A stretch of DNA of 64,000 nt. Source: Streptomyces sp. T39. Lineage in GTDB: Bacteria > Actinomycetota > Actinomycetes > Streptomycetales > Streptomycetaceae. How positions within the stretch are numbered: the first letter of the stretch is position 1; the number at the start of each line of letters is the position of its first letter. Below are positions 42,748 through 50,998 of this stretch, one piece after another. The notes beneath the pieces are model-generated. The model made no database searches. It was not told where the DNA came from and worked only from the letters and a program-made list of their open reading frames with translations. A program made the translations under genes and the position numbers. The DNA lies in assembly GCF_008042045.1 (NCBI RefSeq), contig NZ_RDBP01000053.1:1-64000 (forward strand), in the 5' to 3' direction.

Positions 42748-43601
42748 GCGCCGTCCCGGAGATGTCCGGCGTTGACCTCGCCCGCCAGGCCCTGCTCGCT
42801 GCCCGGGAGGCGGCGAGGAAGAACGGCGCTCAGACGAAGAAGCCGAAGCGGCGCACCGGCACGACTCTGCGGCGGGACGGCCGCGAGCCGCTCGGGCTCG
42901 GCGCGGCGATCACGATGATGATGACCGAGCGCGGCCTGGTCGCCCCGGCCGCCGGCGGCAGCGTCCTCGCCCAGTGGGAGACCATCCTCGCCGCGGCCGC
43001 GCCCGAACTCACCGGGCACGTCCAGGCGGTGAAGTTCGATGCGGACACCGGCCGCCTGGAGGTCGTCCCCGACGCCCCTGCGTACGGCACGAAGGTGCGC
43101 TGGATCGCGCTGCGGCTCGTCGCGGCTGCCAACGAGAAGGTGCCTGGCACGAACGTACGGTTCCTGCATGTCCTGCCACCCGCGGCCGCCCCGCCGAGAA
43201 CATCGTCGGCCGAAGCCGCTGGCATCAGCCTCTCCTCGGGGGACCGGACGATGCCTGCCGGGCAGGTGAAGACGCCGCGGACGCCGTCGGCTGGGTACCG
43301 CAGGGCGCTCGAAGCCCACCGGGCCGCCGCGCCCGAGCCGTTCTCCGACCCGGCCGCCGAAGGGGTCGCCGAGCGGCAGATCGAGGCGATGCGCGAGCGC
43401 AGCCTCCTCGACTTCCCCGAGCCGGCCGAAGACGAGCCTGTCTCCCTCGAGGAGACGGAGCTGCTGCGCCGGCACCAGGCCGCCCTGGCTCAGGCGGCCG
43501 CGCTGCGCCGAGCACGCGCGGAACGAGCCGCCCGACAGCACACCACCACAGGCTCGTACGCAGAGGAGCGTGCCGGTTCGTACAAGGAGCCTGCGGCGTG
43601 A
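42744..43601 (+). CDS. DUF721/DciA-like protein
   Basis: The 285-aa product has a central DUF721 (DciA-type) domain at about 65-160: SVLAQWETILAAAAPELTGH, VQAVKFDADTGRLEVVPDAP, IALRLVAAANEKVPGTNVRF. DciA is the ancestral operator or loader of the replicative helicase DnaB in most bacteria. Here it is long, has a Lys-rich N-terminal linker and sits in an accessory region. This suggests a replicon-encoded helicase loader. Its C-terminal 110 residues are low-complexity Glu/Ala-rich helices. GTG 42744 overlaps the upstream stop. Confidence 0.7.
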   Translation: MSAVPEMSGVDLARQALLAAREAARKNGAQTKKPKRRTGTTLRRDGREPLGLGAAITMMMTERGLVAPAAGGSVLAQWETILAAAAPELTGHVQAVKFDADTGRLEVVPDAPAYGTKVRWIALRLVAAANEKVPGTNVRFLHVLPPAAAPPRTSSAEAAGISLSSGDRTMPAGQVKTPRTPSAGYRRALEAHRAAAPEPFSDPAAEGVAERQIEAMRERSLLDFPEPAEDEPVSLEETELLRRHQAALAQAAALRRARAERAARQHTTTGSYAEERAGSYKEPAA

Positions 43602-43773
43602 CCTGCGGACGGTCGGAGGTCACGCGCGGGCCACGAGCAAGGCGTCTGCGTACACCTGCACAGGCCGAGGGCCCCTTCACCGGGGAGGCCGCCTCGTGTG
43701 GCAGGGGCGCCGTCTGAGGGCGGGTCGACCGGGGCTGATCGCAAGCACTAGGTTCGAAACGGAGGTTCGACAG

Positions 43774-43917
43774 GTGAAGTTACGAGAAGCGATCGAGCGC
43801 GTGCGGATACCGGCGTCCATGCCCGGGTGTCCCGTCTCGGAGGGCATCGTTAGGCAGCACACGGGAGTCGCCCTGGGCGGCGCGGCCGGGTGTGTGAGGG
43901 TGGGAGGAAACCGGTGA
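43774..43917 (+). CDS. 47-aa microprotein with a TTA codon, coupled to the DUF5131 gene
   Basis: GTG 43774 follows GGAGGTTCGACAG. The third codon is TTA (43780-43782), very rare in this genome type and read by the bldA tRNA. The product (MKLREAIERVRIPASMPGCP and onward) holds two cysteines and ends VGGNR. Its stop overlaps the start of the DUF5131 gene (GTGA at 43914). The ribosome-binding site for that gene lies inside this ORF, so translation of the microprotein should gate the downstream gene. No family is recognised. Confidence 0.55.
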   Translation: MKLREAIERVRIPASMPGCPVSEGIVRQHTGVALGGAAGCVRVGGNR

Positions 43918-44660
43918 GCGACCGCAGCGCGATCGAGTGGACCGAGGCGACCTGGAACCCGACGACCGGCTGCGACCGTGTCTCCTCGGGGTGCGACAAC
44001 TGCTACGCCCTGACCCTGGCGAAACGGTTGAAGGCCATGGGGGCGGCGAAGTACCAGAACGACGGCGATCCGCGTACGTCAGGGCCAGGGTTCGATGTCA
44101 CCCTGCACCCCGACGCGCTGGACGTGCCGTACGGGTGGAGGAGCCCGCGGACGGTGTTCGTGAACTCGATGTCTGACCTGTTCCACGCCCGGGTGCCGCT
44201 CGACTTCGTCCGCCAGGTCTTCCAGGTCATGGCCGACACTCCGCAGCACACCTACCAGGTCCTCACCAAGCGGGCCCGGCGGCTTCGGCAGGTCGCCCCG
44301 AAGCTGGACTGGCCGGAGAACCTCTGGATGGGTGTCTCGGTGGAGACGGAGAAGGAACTCGTCCGCGTCGACGACCTGCGCGAGGTCCCCGCCGCCGTGC
44401 GGTTCTTGTCCTGTGAACCGCTGCTGGGCCCGCTGCCCGGACTGAACCTGGACGACATCCACTGGGTCATCGCCGGCGGCGAGTCCGGACCTGGGCATCG
44501 GCCACTCGATCCCAGCTGGGTCACCCAGATCCGTGACACCTGCCAGGGCGCTGGCGTGGCGTTCTTCTTCAAGCAATGGGGCGGCCGCACCCCGAAGGCC
44601 GGCGGCCGGCTCCTCGAGGGGCAGACGTGGGATCAGATGCCGCTGTCGGTCGCGGTCTGA
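43914..44660 (+). CDS. Gp37/Gp68 (DUF5131) three-Cys protein, partner of TcmP
   Basis: The 248-aa product opens IEWTEATWNPTTGCDRVSSG with cysteines at 20, 27 and 30 (GC-x6-C-x2-CYA). This three-Cys motif resembles radical-SAM cluster sites without being one. Conserved later segments are VFVNSMSDLFHARVPLDFV, YQVLTKRARRL, LWMGVSVET, FLSCEPLLGP and IAGGESGPGHRPL. The family is named from phage proteins and is regularly found beside tcmP genes, as here (convergent, next gene). Its biochemical activity is not established. Confidence 0.85.
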   Translation: MSDRSAIEWTEATWNPTTGCDRVSSGCDNCYALTLAKRLKAMGAAKYQNDGDPRTSGPGFDVTLHPDALDVPYGWRSPRTVFVNSMSDLFHARVPLDFVRQVFQVMADTPQHTYQVLTKRARRLRQVAPKLDWPENLWMGVSVETEKELVRVDDLREVPAAVRFLSCEPLLGPLPGLNLDDIHWVIAGGESGPGHRPLDPSWVTQIRDTCQGAGVAFFFKQWGGRTPKAGGRLLEGQTWDQMPLSVAV

Positions 44661-44672
44661 CGTGAGCAGGTG

Positions 44673-44723
44673 GTGTGGCCTGGCCCGGCTGAGGCCCGGC
44701 CACGAGGTCAGGCCGCCACACCT
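44673..44723. terminator. Possible shared terminator between DUF5131 and tcmP
   Basis: GGTGTGGC-CTG (44673 onward) can pair with CAGGCCGCCACACC (ending 44723) around a C-rich centre, with a 3-nt bulge. It lies between the convergent stops and overlaps the last codons of tcmP. Confidence 0.4.
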
Positions 44724-45889
44724 CCGGGGTAGACGATGATGTCCCGGACCTTCTTCACGCCGACCCCGTCACTGGGCGTCCGTCCCTGCTCGTGCAGAAG
44801 CCGCACGGCCTGGCGCACCACGGGCTCGGTGATCTGGCCGTAGAAGGAGCCGAAGATTTCCAGCGGGTAGTCGACAAGCTTGACCTTCTGCCGGGTTCGG
44901 GACAGCAGCTTCGCCAGGTTCTCTGCGATCTCCGGCACCGCTTGGCGCTCGACCTCCTTCGGGTCCGGACGTGCCATGGAGACCATGGAGAACAGGGCAC
45001 CGTCGTCCTCGCGCTCCTCCAGCGTCGCCCACCAGGTCGCCCGTGCTCGGGCCACGGTGTCGCCGAACACCCACAGGCCGTACGGGCTCCGGGTGGCGAA
45101 CACCAGCCGGTAGACGGCCCTCTTGCGTGGCGAGTGCGAGACCGGCACCGACTGCACCAGCATCCCGGTGCGTTGCGCGAGCCGGCGGGCGTACTCTTCC
45201 GCGACGGCCTCGATCGCGTCCTCGGCCGCGCCTTCCTTCTCGCGCGAGGCCACCGCGTCGGCGAAGTAGTCCCGCCACCATGTTCCGCCGCACACGTCGT
45301 CGAACCGCTGCAGCGACTTCTCGTTCCCGTGCGGGGAGCGGACGTGCCCGCCCAGGCGCCACACGGCCATCATGCTGAAGTTCATCAGGAGCTCGGTCGC
45401 CGGCCGCTTCTGCGGGCGCTTGCAGGCGAGGACGTCGACCAGGCGGTCTTGGGGCAAGACGAGCCCGCACGGATCCAGGAAGAGGAACAGCGGCTCCCGA
45501 ATCGCGCGCTCGACGACCTGGTCCAGGACGCCGTTGACCTCACCGTGGTGGGCGTGCGCTCTCACACCGTGGGCGCGGTACTGCTGGACGACGTCGTGCA
45601 GCCGGTCGAATGACTTCTGCTGGGGTTCGGAGAAGAAGCACTCCAGCGTCAGCCCCGGCTTGCCCCGCAGGTACAAGGCGACCCTCATCGCGATCTCGCC
45701 CGAGGCCGGATCTCCGTTCTCATACCTGCCTTCGCCGGCGTACCCGTCGAGGTAGACCACGCGCTTGTCGTGGGACTGCGTGCCGGTCATCCCGCCGAAC
45801 TGCGGCAGGTACCGCTTGAGGAGGTCGTGCTTGAACACGCTGGGCAGCGCCTTGTCCGCCCAGTAGCCCCCGCCTGTACCTGACGACAT
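44708..45889 (-). CDS. tcmP: Three-Cys-motif partner protein TcmP
   Basis: The 393-aa product carries the TcmP signature near the start: FKHDLLKRYLPQFGGMTG (about 19-36), then VVYLDGYAGEGRYENGDP (about 48-65), CFFSEPQQKSFDRL and LFLFLDPCGL (near 130). TcmP proteins occur with DUF5131 proteins and have no proven function. The DGYAG segment recalls nucleotide- or SAM-binding loops. ATG 45889 follows GGGGGTAGAG. It is divergent from an HTH gene and convergent with its DUF5131 partner. Confidence 0.85.
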   Translation of the reverse strand: MSSGTGGGYWADKALPSVFKHDLLKRYLPQFGGMTGTQSHDKRVVYLDGYAGEGRYENGDPASGEIAMRVALYLRGKPGLTLECFFSEPQQKSFDRLHDVVQQYRAHGVRAHAHHGEVNGVLDQVVERAIREPLFLFLDPCGLVLPQDRLVDVLACKRPQKRPATELLMNFSMMAVWRLGGHVRSPHGNEKSLQRFDDVCGGTWWRDYFADAVASREKEGAAEDAIEAVAEEYARRLAQRTGMLVQSVPVSHSPRKRAVYRLVFATRSPYGLWVFGDTVARARATWWATLEEREDDGALFSMVSMARPDPKEVERQAVPEIAENLAKLLSRTRQKVKLVDYPLEIFGSFYGQITEPVVRQAVRLLHEQGRTPSDGVGVKKVRDIIVYPGGVAA

Positions 45890-46058
45890 CTCTACCCCCA
45901 GATGCTGTATCCGCCCCATTACAGATGGTGAAGCATCGAGGGAAGCCTGAGCAACCGTGCCGCAGAGCCCCTGGGCCAACCCGTGGAGCCTTGCGGCTAG
46001 AGGGGGCGTAACTTATGTGATACGTTTGCAACGCTGGCAGAGGAAACAGGAGGCAGCA

Positions 46059-46493
46059 ATGACTACAGAGCATGGCGCCTTCTGGGACGACCTTGCCGAG
46101 GATCTGCAGGATCCCGAATTTCTCCGCCACTACGTGGTCGAGTCGATGCGCATTGCCACGATCGACAGCATCGTGAACGCGCTGGATGAGGCGCGCGACG
46201 AGGCTGGCCTGTCCAAGGCCGCACTGGCTCGAGCCATCAACCTGGAGCCTGCCGCCGTGCGGCGACTGTTCTCGGCGGGACACGTGAATCCGACGCTCGG
46301 TACCTTGGCTGAAGTGGCAGCGGCACTAGGGATGCGGATCACCCTTGAGCCGCTGCCAGCGGCTGAACGGAAGTCGGTCACGGACCCCCTCCTGGCAGGC
46401 CAGGCGGAGAATCCCCGCGAGCTGGCAAAGAGCCTCAGCAACCTGCGAAGCCCAAAGTCGAAGTCCCGGTCCCGCTCGCGTACAGCCGCCTGA
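46059..46493 (+). CDS. XRE-type HTH protein (HigA-like antitoxin or regulator)
   Basis: The 144-aa product has a central helix-turn-helix (about 45-100: EAGLSKAALARAINLEPAAV, then NPTLGTLAEVAAALGMRITL) and a Ser/Arg/Lys-rich tail. ATG 46059 follows AGGAGG. A possible promoter is TTGCGG (45991) with TATGTG (46014), 17 bp apart. It faces a RelE/HigB-like gene tail to tail with 12 bp between stops, so the two may be an unusual toxin-antitoxin pair. It could also repress divergent tcmP. Confidence 0.75.
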   Translation: MTTEHGAFWDDLAEDLQDPEFLRHYVVESMRIATIDSIVNALDEARDEAGLSKAALARAINLEPAAVRRLFSAGHVNPTLGTLAEVAAALGMRITLEPLPAAERKSVTDPLLAGQAENPRELAKSLSNLRSPKSKSRSRSRTAA

Positions 46494-46505
46494 CCAGAGG
46501 TCGGG

Positions 46506-47003
46506 TTACTGCGTCGAGCGGGGGTTACGGCTGCGGTACTCGGCGCCCAGCTGGCGTACGGACTCGTAGTCGCCGTCTGAGAGGACGGTACGAAACGGCT
46601 TGTCCAGGCCGGCAACGACGACCAGCAGTGGCTTCTCGCGTCCTTCCGCTTCGTAGTCCAGCAGGCAGAAGAGGCGATAGTGGTGGCGGCTGGGGCCGTC
46701 TACGCGAACCTCGAACCAGCCCGCCATATCCTCCTTCATCGCTTCCCAGTACCCGCCGCCTGCGAAGCGTTTTGGCGGGGCGGCGGCAACCGCGGCAAGC
46801 ACGGCTCTCATTTTCGCCCGCACGCTCGCCGGGCACACGTCGTTCAGGAACACCCGCCCTGGAGCTGTCTGGAGGGGGTCGTCGTCGGGGTGGCGCTTGA
46901 AGTAGACGATCTGATGTTCGTCGTCGCTGGACGGCCGCGTTCGCACCTGCGGCTTGGCCGGGCTCTTCCGCGAGCGCCGACGGTCACGTGGATCTGGAGT
47001 CAC
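46506..47003 (-). CDS. RelE/HigB-like (Gp49 family) putative toxin
   Basis: The 165-aa product has a conserved-looking core of about 110 residues (VRAKMRAVLAAVAAAPPKRF, then GWFEVRVDGPSRHHYRLFCL, and LLVVVAGLDKPFRTVLSDGD). This is the alpha/beta arrangement of RelE/HigB ribosome-dependent mRNA endonucleases, with a basic surface before the strand. The N-terminal ~35 residues are Arg/Pro-rich. GTG 47003 is tentative, as the similarity begins near residue 30. The HTH gene faces it. Confidence 0.65.
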   Translation of the reverse strand: MTPDPRDRRRSRKSPAKPQVRTRPSSDDEHQIVYFKRHPDDDPLQTAPGRVFLNDVCPASVRAKMRAVLAAVAAAPPKRFAGGGYWEAMKEDMAGWFEVRVDGPSRHHYRLFCLLDYEAEGREKPLLVVVAGLDKPFRTVLSDGDYESVRQLGAEYRSRNPRSTQ

Positions 47004-47121
47004 ATTCCGATCATTTCGCGGACGCCTATATCGCGGAGCACATTCCACAGGGATGCCGGACGGCAGTGTCCCCGTGGCCGCGCGGCGTTGTGGACGGTAT
47101 GGGGCTGGTGGACCGGGCAGG

Positions 47122-47340
47122 GCCCGGCATCGAGGAGCAGGCCGACCAGGTGGCGGAGCCCGTCACAGGCTCGGTGTCATGGTCCACGCCGTCTTCAACG
47201 TCGCCTGCCGAGCCGATGGACGAGACCGTCTGCGCGGCCCTCGGCATCCCGGCCGGATCCCCCGGCTTCCGGATCGTCGGCATCACCCGCAGCTCCCAGG
47301 GCGAGACAGTGCTAGACCATCACCTCGGCACAACTCCACC
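47122..47340 (+). pseudogene. Decayed GntR-type regulator fragment (UTRA-like)
   Basis: The residues ETVCAALGIPAGSPGFRIVG, then ITRSSQGETVLDHH, match the GIPAG-P-hydrophobic-V-R-xxR pattern at the core of the UTRA effector domain of HutC-type GntR regulators. The DNA-binding half is missing and the frame is interrupted. It is a relic behind the toxin-like gene. 47004-47121 and 47341-47471 show nothing else. Confidence 0.4.
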
Positions 47341-47471
47341 ACCGCGTCACCCTGAACATCATCGGCTGATGAACAAGCCGTCTGCGGCGTCCCACCAGCC
47401 CACCTGGTGGGACGCCAGCCCCGGACGCCGGCGCCAAAACTCCACCGCATAGAGGTGTACCGGGTGCAGCG

Positions 47472-47993
47472 CTATCCGGCTGGCTGCAGTGCCCAGTAGT
47501 GCGGTTCGATGGGGGCCCTCCTGACCACGATCCGGCCGGTCACGCCGGGGTCGTCCACGATCTTTCCGTACGAGGGGGAGAAGTCGCCGGGCGTGTGCTC
47601 GATGTCGGCCCATACCACGCTGCCGGGCCCGGCGGAGCCGTAGGAGACGGTCCACTCGGTGTACCGGTCACCGCAGCTGGCGACCGACACGCTGTACTGC
47701 GACGTCACCTTCAGGCAGGTGCGCGGGTCCGAGCCCGGCGGAGAGACCTCCATCATTCCGTCGGGGCGGCGCAGCACCTGCCAGTTCGCCGAGGTGTTCG
47801 CGTTCTCCGTACAGTCGCCCAGCGACACCAAGCCCATATTCGAGTGTGTCTTGGGCCAGACCAGGCATTTGCCGTCCGTGAGGGTCGCGAACCGGTAGAC
47901 CCCGTCGGGGAGCGGGGCGGCGTGGGCGGGTTGCGCGAGTGCCGCGGTGGCCGCGAGCGCGGCGGCCGCGACGGCGATGACGCGTGAACGCAT
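47472..47993 (-). CDS. Secreted protein, beta-trefoil-like, unknown function
   Basis: The 173-aa product has a Sec signal peptide (MRSRVIAVAAAALAATAALA, cleavage after AHA near 29). The mature part has four cysteines and repeated aromatic strands (VYRFATLTDGKCLVWPKTHS, WQVLRRPDGMMEVSP, CLKVTSQYSVSVASCGDRYT). This recalls lectin-type beta-trefoil repeats. ATG 47993. It should be exported. The assignment to a lectin fold is tentative. Confidence 0.6.
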   Translation of the reverse strand: MRSRVIAVAAAALAATAALAQPAHAAPLPDGVYRFATLTDGKCLVWPKTHSNMGLVSLGDCTENANTSANWQVLRRPDGMMEVSPPGSDPRTCLKVTSQYSVSVASCGDRYTEWTVSYGSAGPGSVVWADIEHTPGDFSPSYGKIVDDPGVTGRIVVRRAPIEPHYWALQPAG

Positions 47994-48271
47994 GGGGTGA
48001 GACTCCTCGAACAGTCGTGGTCGATCCGACCGCACGGCACAGACGCGGTGGAGGGCAGTTGCCGCCGGAGACGGCGGCGGCACTGATCTTGAATGACCGG
48101 CCCGTCCGGCAGCGGCCCCGCGGCGACCGCTGTCACTCGTCCGGCCGAGCCGTGTCATCCGATGGCATGGCGGTACGGGATACGGCCTCGACGAATCATG
48201 AGGTGACCCGGACGGTCTTCTATGGCTGGGAATATGATGCTGCATCAGCCAACCAGCCGGGGGATCCCGCC

Positions 48272-49057
48272 GTGTCCGTACGCCTCCACCGTCTCCGTCT
48301 GCCTGTTCACGCACTCACCGCCGTCCTGCTCTCCGCCTCCCTCGCCGCCTGCGGCAGCGCGGCCGAGGACAAGACGGCCGACGCGAAGCCGAGTACGACG
48401 GCCGGCTCCACGTCCGAGGGCGCGTCGTCGGGGACGGCTACGCCGTCCGCGACCCCTCCACCGGCGGCGCCCGGCGGCAACGCGGCCGGCGGAGGGATGC
48501 CGCTGGCCGAGGCGATCGGAAAGCTCCCCGCCGCCGCCGAGGTCCGGGACGGCTACAAGCGCACCAGCTTCAAGCACTGGATCGACGAGGACGACGACAG
48601 CTGCGACACCCGCGAGGAGGTCCTCCTCGCCGAGGCCCTCGAGCCCCCTCAGCAGGGCGCGGGCTGCAAGATCACCGGCGGCTCCTGGATCTCCTTCTAC
48701 GACGAGGTCGCGGTCACCGAGGCCGGGAAACTCGACATCGACCACATGGTCCCGCTTGCCGAGGCCTGGGACTCCGGAGCGGCGGCCTGGACCGCCGAAC
48801 GCCGTCAACGGTACGCCAACGACCTCGGCTTCGACCGGGCGCTGGTCGCTGTCACAGCGAAGACGAACCGGTCCAAGGGCGACAAGAACCCGGCCCAGTG
48901 GATGCCGCCGGCCGCCTCCGCGAAGTGCGCCTACATTGCGGATTGGGTCGCGGTGAAGCTCCGCTGGGGGCTCGCCGCCGACACCGAGGAGACCGCCGCA
49001 CTCACCCGCTACGCAACCGATTGCACCACCACCATCTCGTACGAACCCGCCCCCTGA
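48272..49057 (+). CDS. HNH (DUF1524-like) endonuclease lipoprotein
   Basis: The 261-aa product has a lipobox LAAC near residue 27, a Ser/Thr/Pro/Gly-rich linker (about 30-75) and a nuclease domain. It includes REEVLLAEALEPPQQGAGCK, then LDIDHMVPLAEAWDSGA (the HNH-type DH motif) and NRSKGDKNPAQWMPP. This is the DUF1524/HNH type of secreted or surface nucleases. GTG 48272 follows GGGGGATCC. A possible -10 (TATGAT, 48233-48238) lies upstream. Role: extracellular DNA degradation or competition, inferred. Confidence 0.82.
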   Translation: MSVRLHRLRLPVHALTAVLLSASLAACGSAAEDKTADAKPSTTAGSTSEGASSGTATPSATPPPAAPGGNAAGGGMPLAEAIGKLPAAAEVRDGYKRTSFKHWIDEDDDSCDTREEVLLAEALEPPQQGAGCKITGGSWISFYDEVAVTEAGKLDIDHMVPLAEAWDSGAAAWTAERRQRYANDLGFDRALVAVTAKTNRSKGDKNPAQWMPPAASAKCAYIADWVAVKLRWGLAADTEETAALTRYATDCTTTISYEPAP

Positions 49058-49238
49058 CCTTGCCCAGCCGGAGACGCTGATCACCGAGCGGTGGATGTGG
49101 GCTGATGAAAGGGGAGCTCCATCAGGCAGGCCCATGTGGCGTGAATCACAGCAGGTGTCGGAAGAATGAGTGCCGGATCAGCTCTCTCCCGCCGCAGGTA
49201 GGTGAACCGACTTACCAAAGCAACAAAGGAGGCCCGAG

Positions 49239-50765
49239 ATGCCTGCGGCTTCAACGCCGGATCCGGCACCCGCGGATACCGCTCAGCGGATTGCTGCAGC
49301 ACCGTCCGAGGTAACTGGAGCGCTGCTCGTTCCCTCGGTGGAAGGATGCGGCTTGTCCGAGAACGTGGCGCTCGACGAGCTGAGCGACGCCGGGCTTGCA
49401 GCACCGGTGGACGGGACCGGCCTGGCCATGGACAGGTCCGATCTGGATCATGGCGCCTTCTCGCTGCTTGACGACGCCGTCCTGCACTCGGGGGGCCTGG
49501 CTGACGTCGTGGACACGGCCGCCTTCTGGTCTGGCGTCAGCGACTCCTTCAAACCGCTGATCGGTCTCAGCACGATGCTCAGCGAGTTCACCGCGCGGGC
49601 GAACTTCGGCCTCGCCCCGGCTCTAGCCGGCATCGAGGTGGCCGTTCCCCGGCTACCCAACATCGGAGAGGTGGTCGGCCAGTCGCTGCTCGACGGGCTG
49701 GGGGCGCACAATGCCGCCCTGTCGGCGCTGGCGGATGTGCGGCCCCAGATCCTCTCGCTGTCCGAGACCGTGAACTCCGTACTGCCCTCCGTCGCGAACA
49801 CCTTGGGGCTGCTGGACGGACTCAGCCCGGCCAAGGCGGCCTTGTCTGCAATCGAGCCGCAGCTCAGGAGCCTTGCGGGCGTGGTGCGACCAGCCGCTCT
49901 GTCATCGATGGCTGACGCCTTCCAGCCGCTGTTCGGTCTCGGTGAACTCGTTCGTCAGCCGCACTTCGACCTGTCCCCGGTGTTGGAAGGTCTCCCCGCT
50001 CTGCTTCCCCCGCTGCCCAGTCTGGCGAAGATGGCAGAGACGCTCGCACCATACTTCGCCGTCCAGGTGGAAGTACCGCGGATGATGCAGGAGGCCCTGC
50101 GCACCCTGCCGTCAGTGGCGGACCTCATCGGTGGCCATATGGCCGACCTCTTCGCCGGGGTCCGGTCCGTCGCCGACTGGGCGAAGCGGCTGAGGCCATC
50201 GGTCCTTGCCGAAGCCCGCTATGCCTTCGACGCGTACATGAAGGGCGACACGGAGCCGATGAAGGACTTCCTGCACCGCTGCCTGCGTCTGTGGCCGGTG
50301 CTGGAGGACCACTGCCAGGCCCTGGCTGTGGCGATGTTCGAACGCGCGTGGGAGCAGGAAGCCGACCTCACCGACGACCAGTCGGTGCGCAGGGTCCTGG
50401 TCCGGTATGCCCGCCAGGGCTGCGACTTTGAACGCGATCACCAGATCCGCGGCGCCTCGGTCGGTTACATCCCGGAGGGCTGGGAGCAGCCGGACACCGT
50501 GCCCGGGCCGGAGGATCTGGTGATTCCTCGCCTCGTTCCCTGGGCCCAGCGGTTCGAGACCGCTCCGGTGCGCTACGTGGCAGGCCGGCTCAACGAGCAG
50601 GAACAGGCCCTGGTCCGTGTCTGGTCGGAGAACCACCGCATGACGTGGCCCAAAGCATCGGACCTCGTGCAGCAGGATGAGGCACAAGGAGAGCGGGCCC
50701 GACGCAAGCTGCACCGGCTCGGCAAAGAGTGGCGCAGGCGCGAGCACCTTCAGGAGCTGTCGTGA
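49239..50765 (+). CDS. Unrecognised 508-aa accessory protein
   Basis: The protein has a Ser/Ala/Pro-rich head. Residues about 100-290 hold repeated amphipathic segments built on L-x-x-L and V-P-x-L-P (IEVAVPRLPNIGEVVGQSLL, LPALLPPLPSLAKMAETLAP). Residues about 300-400 are alpha-helical (LEDHCQALAVAMFERAWEQE). The basic C-terminal part ends TWPKASDLVQQDEAQGERAR, like a small HTH. Neither signal peptide nor membrane helix is seen. ATG 49239 follows AAGGAGG. It overlaps a two-helix membrane gene and faces a STAND NTPase. No family is recognised. Confidence 0.7.
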   Translation: MPAASTPDPAPADTAQRIAAAPSEVTGALLVPSVEGCGLSENVALDELSDAGLAAPVDGTGLAMDRSDLDHGAFSLLDDAVLHSGGLADVVDTAAFWSGVSDSFKPLIGLSTMLSEFTARANFGLAPALAGIEVAVPRLPNIGEVVGQSLLDGLGAHNAALSALADVRPQILSLSETVNSVLPSVANTLGLLDGLSPAKAALSAIEPQLRSLAGVVRPAALSSMADAFQPLFGLGELVRQPHFDLSPVLEGLPALLPPLPSLAKMAETLAPYFAVQVEVPRMMQEALRTLPSVADLIGGHMADLFAGVRSVADWAKRLRPSVLAEARYAFDAYMKGDTEPMKDFLHRCLRLWPVLEDHCQALAVAMFERAWEQEADLTDDQSVRRVLVRYARQGCDFERDHQIRGASVGYIPEGWEQPDTVPGPEDLVIPRLVPWAQRFETAPVRYVAGRLNEQEQALVRVWSENHRMTWPKASDLVQQDEAQGERARRKLHRLGKEWRRREHLQELS

Positions 50766-50959
50766 GTGCGCCGTCCGACCGGTCGCAGGAGCCGCTGATG
50801 ACGGTGCGGGCCGCGGTCATCCTGATGCTGGGCACGCAGATCGCCGTGGCTGCTGGCGTACTGACCGTGCTGGCTGGGAACGCATGGGCTGTCGCCGTAC
50901 TGGCTGCCGGGGGCGCCTTCGCCGGCACGGTCGCCTTCGCACGGTCCGTGATCGGCTGA
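50762..50959 (+). CDS. Small two-helix membrane protein
   Basis: The 65-aa product has two hydrophobic helices (TVRAAVILMLGTQIAVAAGV and NAWAVAVLAAGGAFAGTVAF) separated by a few residues. GTG 50762 overlaps the stop of the 508-aa gene, so translation is coupled. Small membrane proteins at the end of such operons often act as effectors or anchors. That is inference. The stop lies 39 bp from the convergent STAND gene stop. Confidence 0.6.
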   Translation: MSAPSDRSQEPLMTVRAAVILMLGTQIAVAAGVLTVLAGNAWAVAVLAAGGAFAGTVAFARSVIG

Positions 50960-50998
50960 GCTGGCCCTGGGCGAACAGGACGCCCAGGGCGGGCCCCG

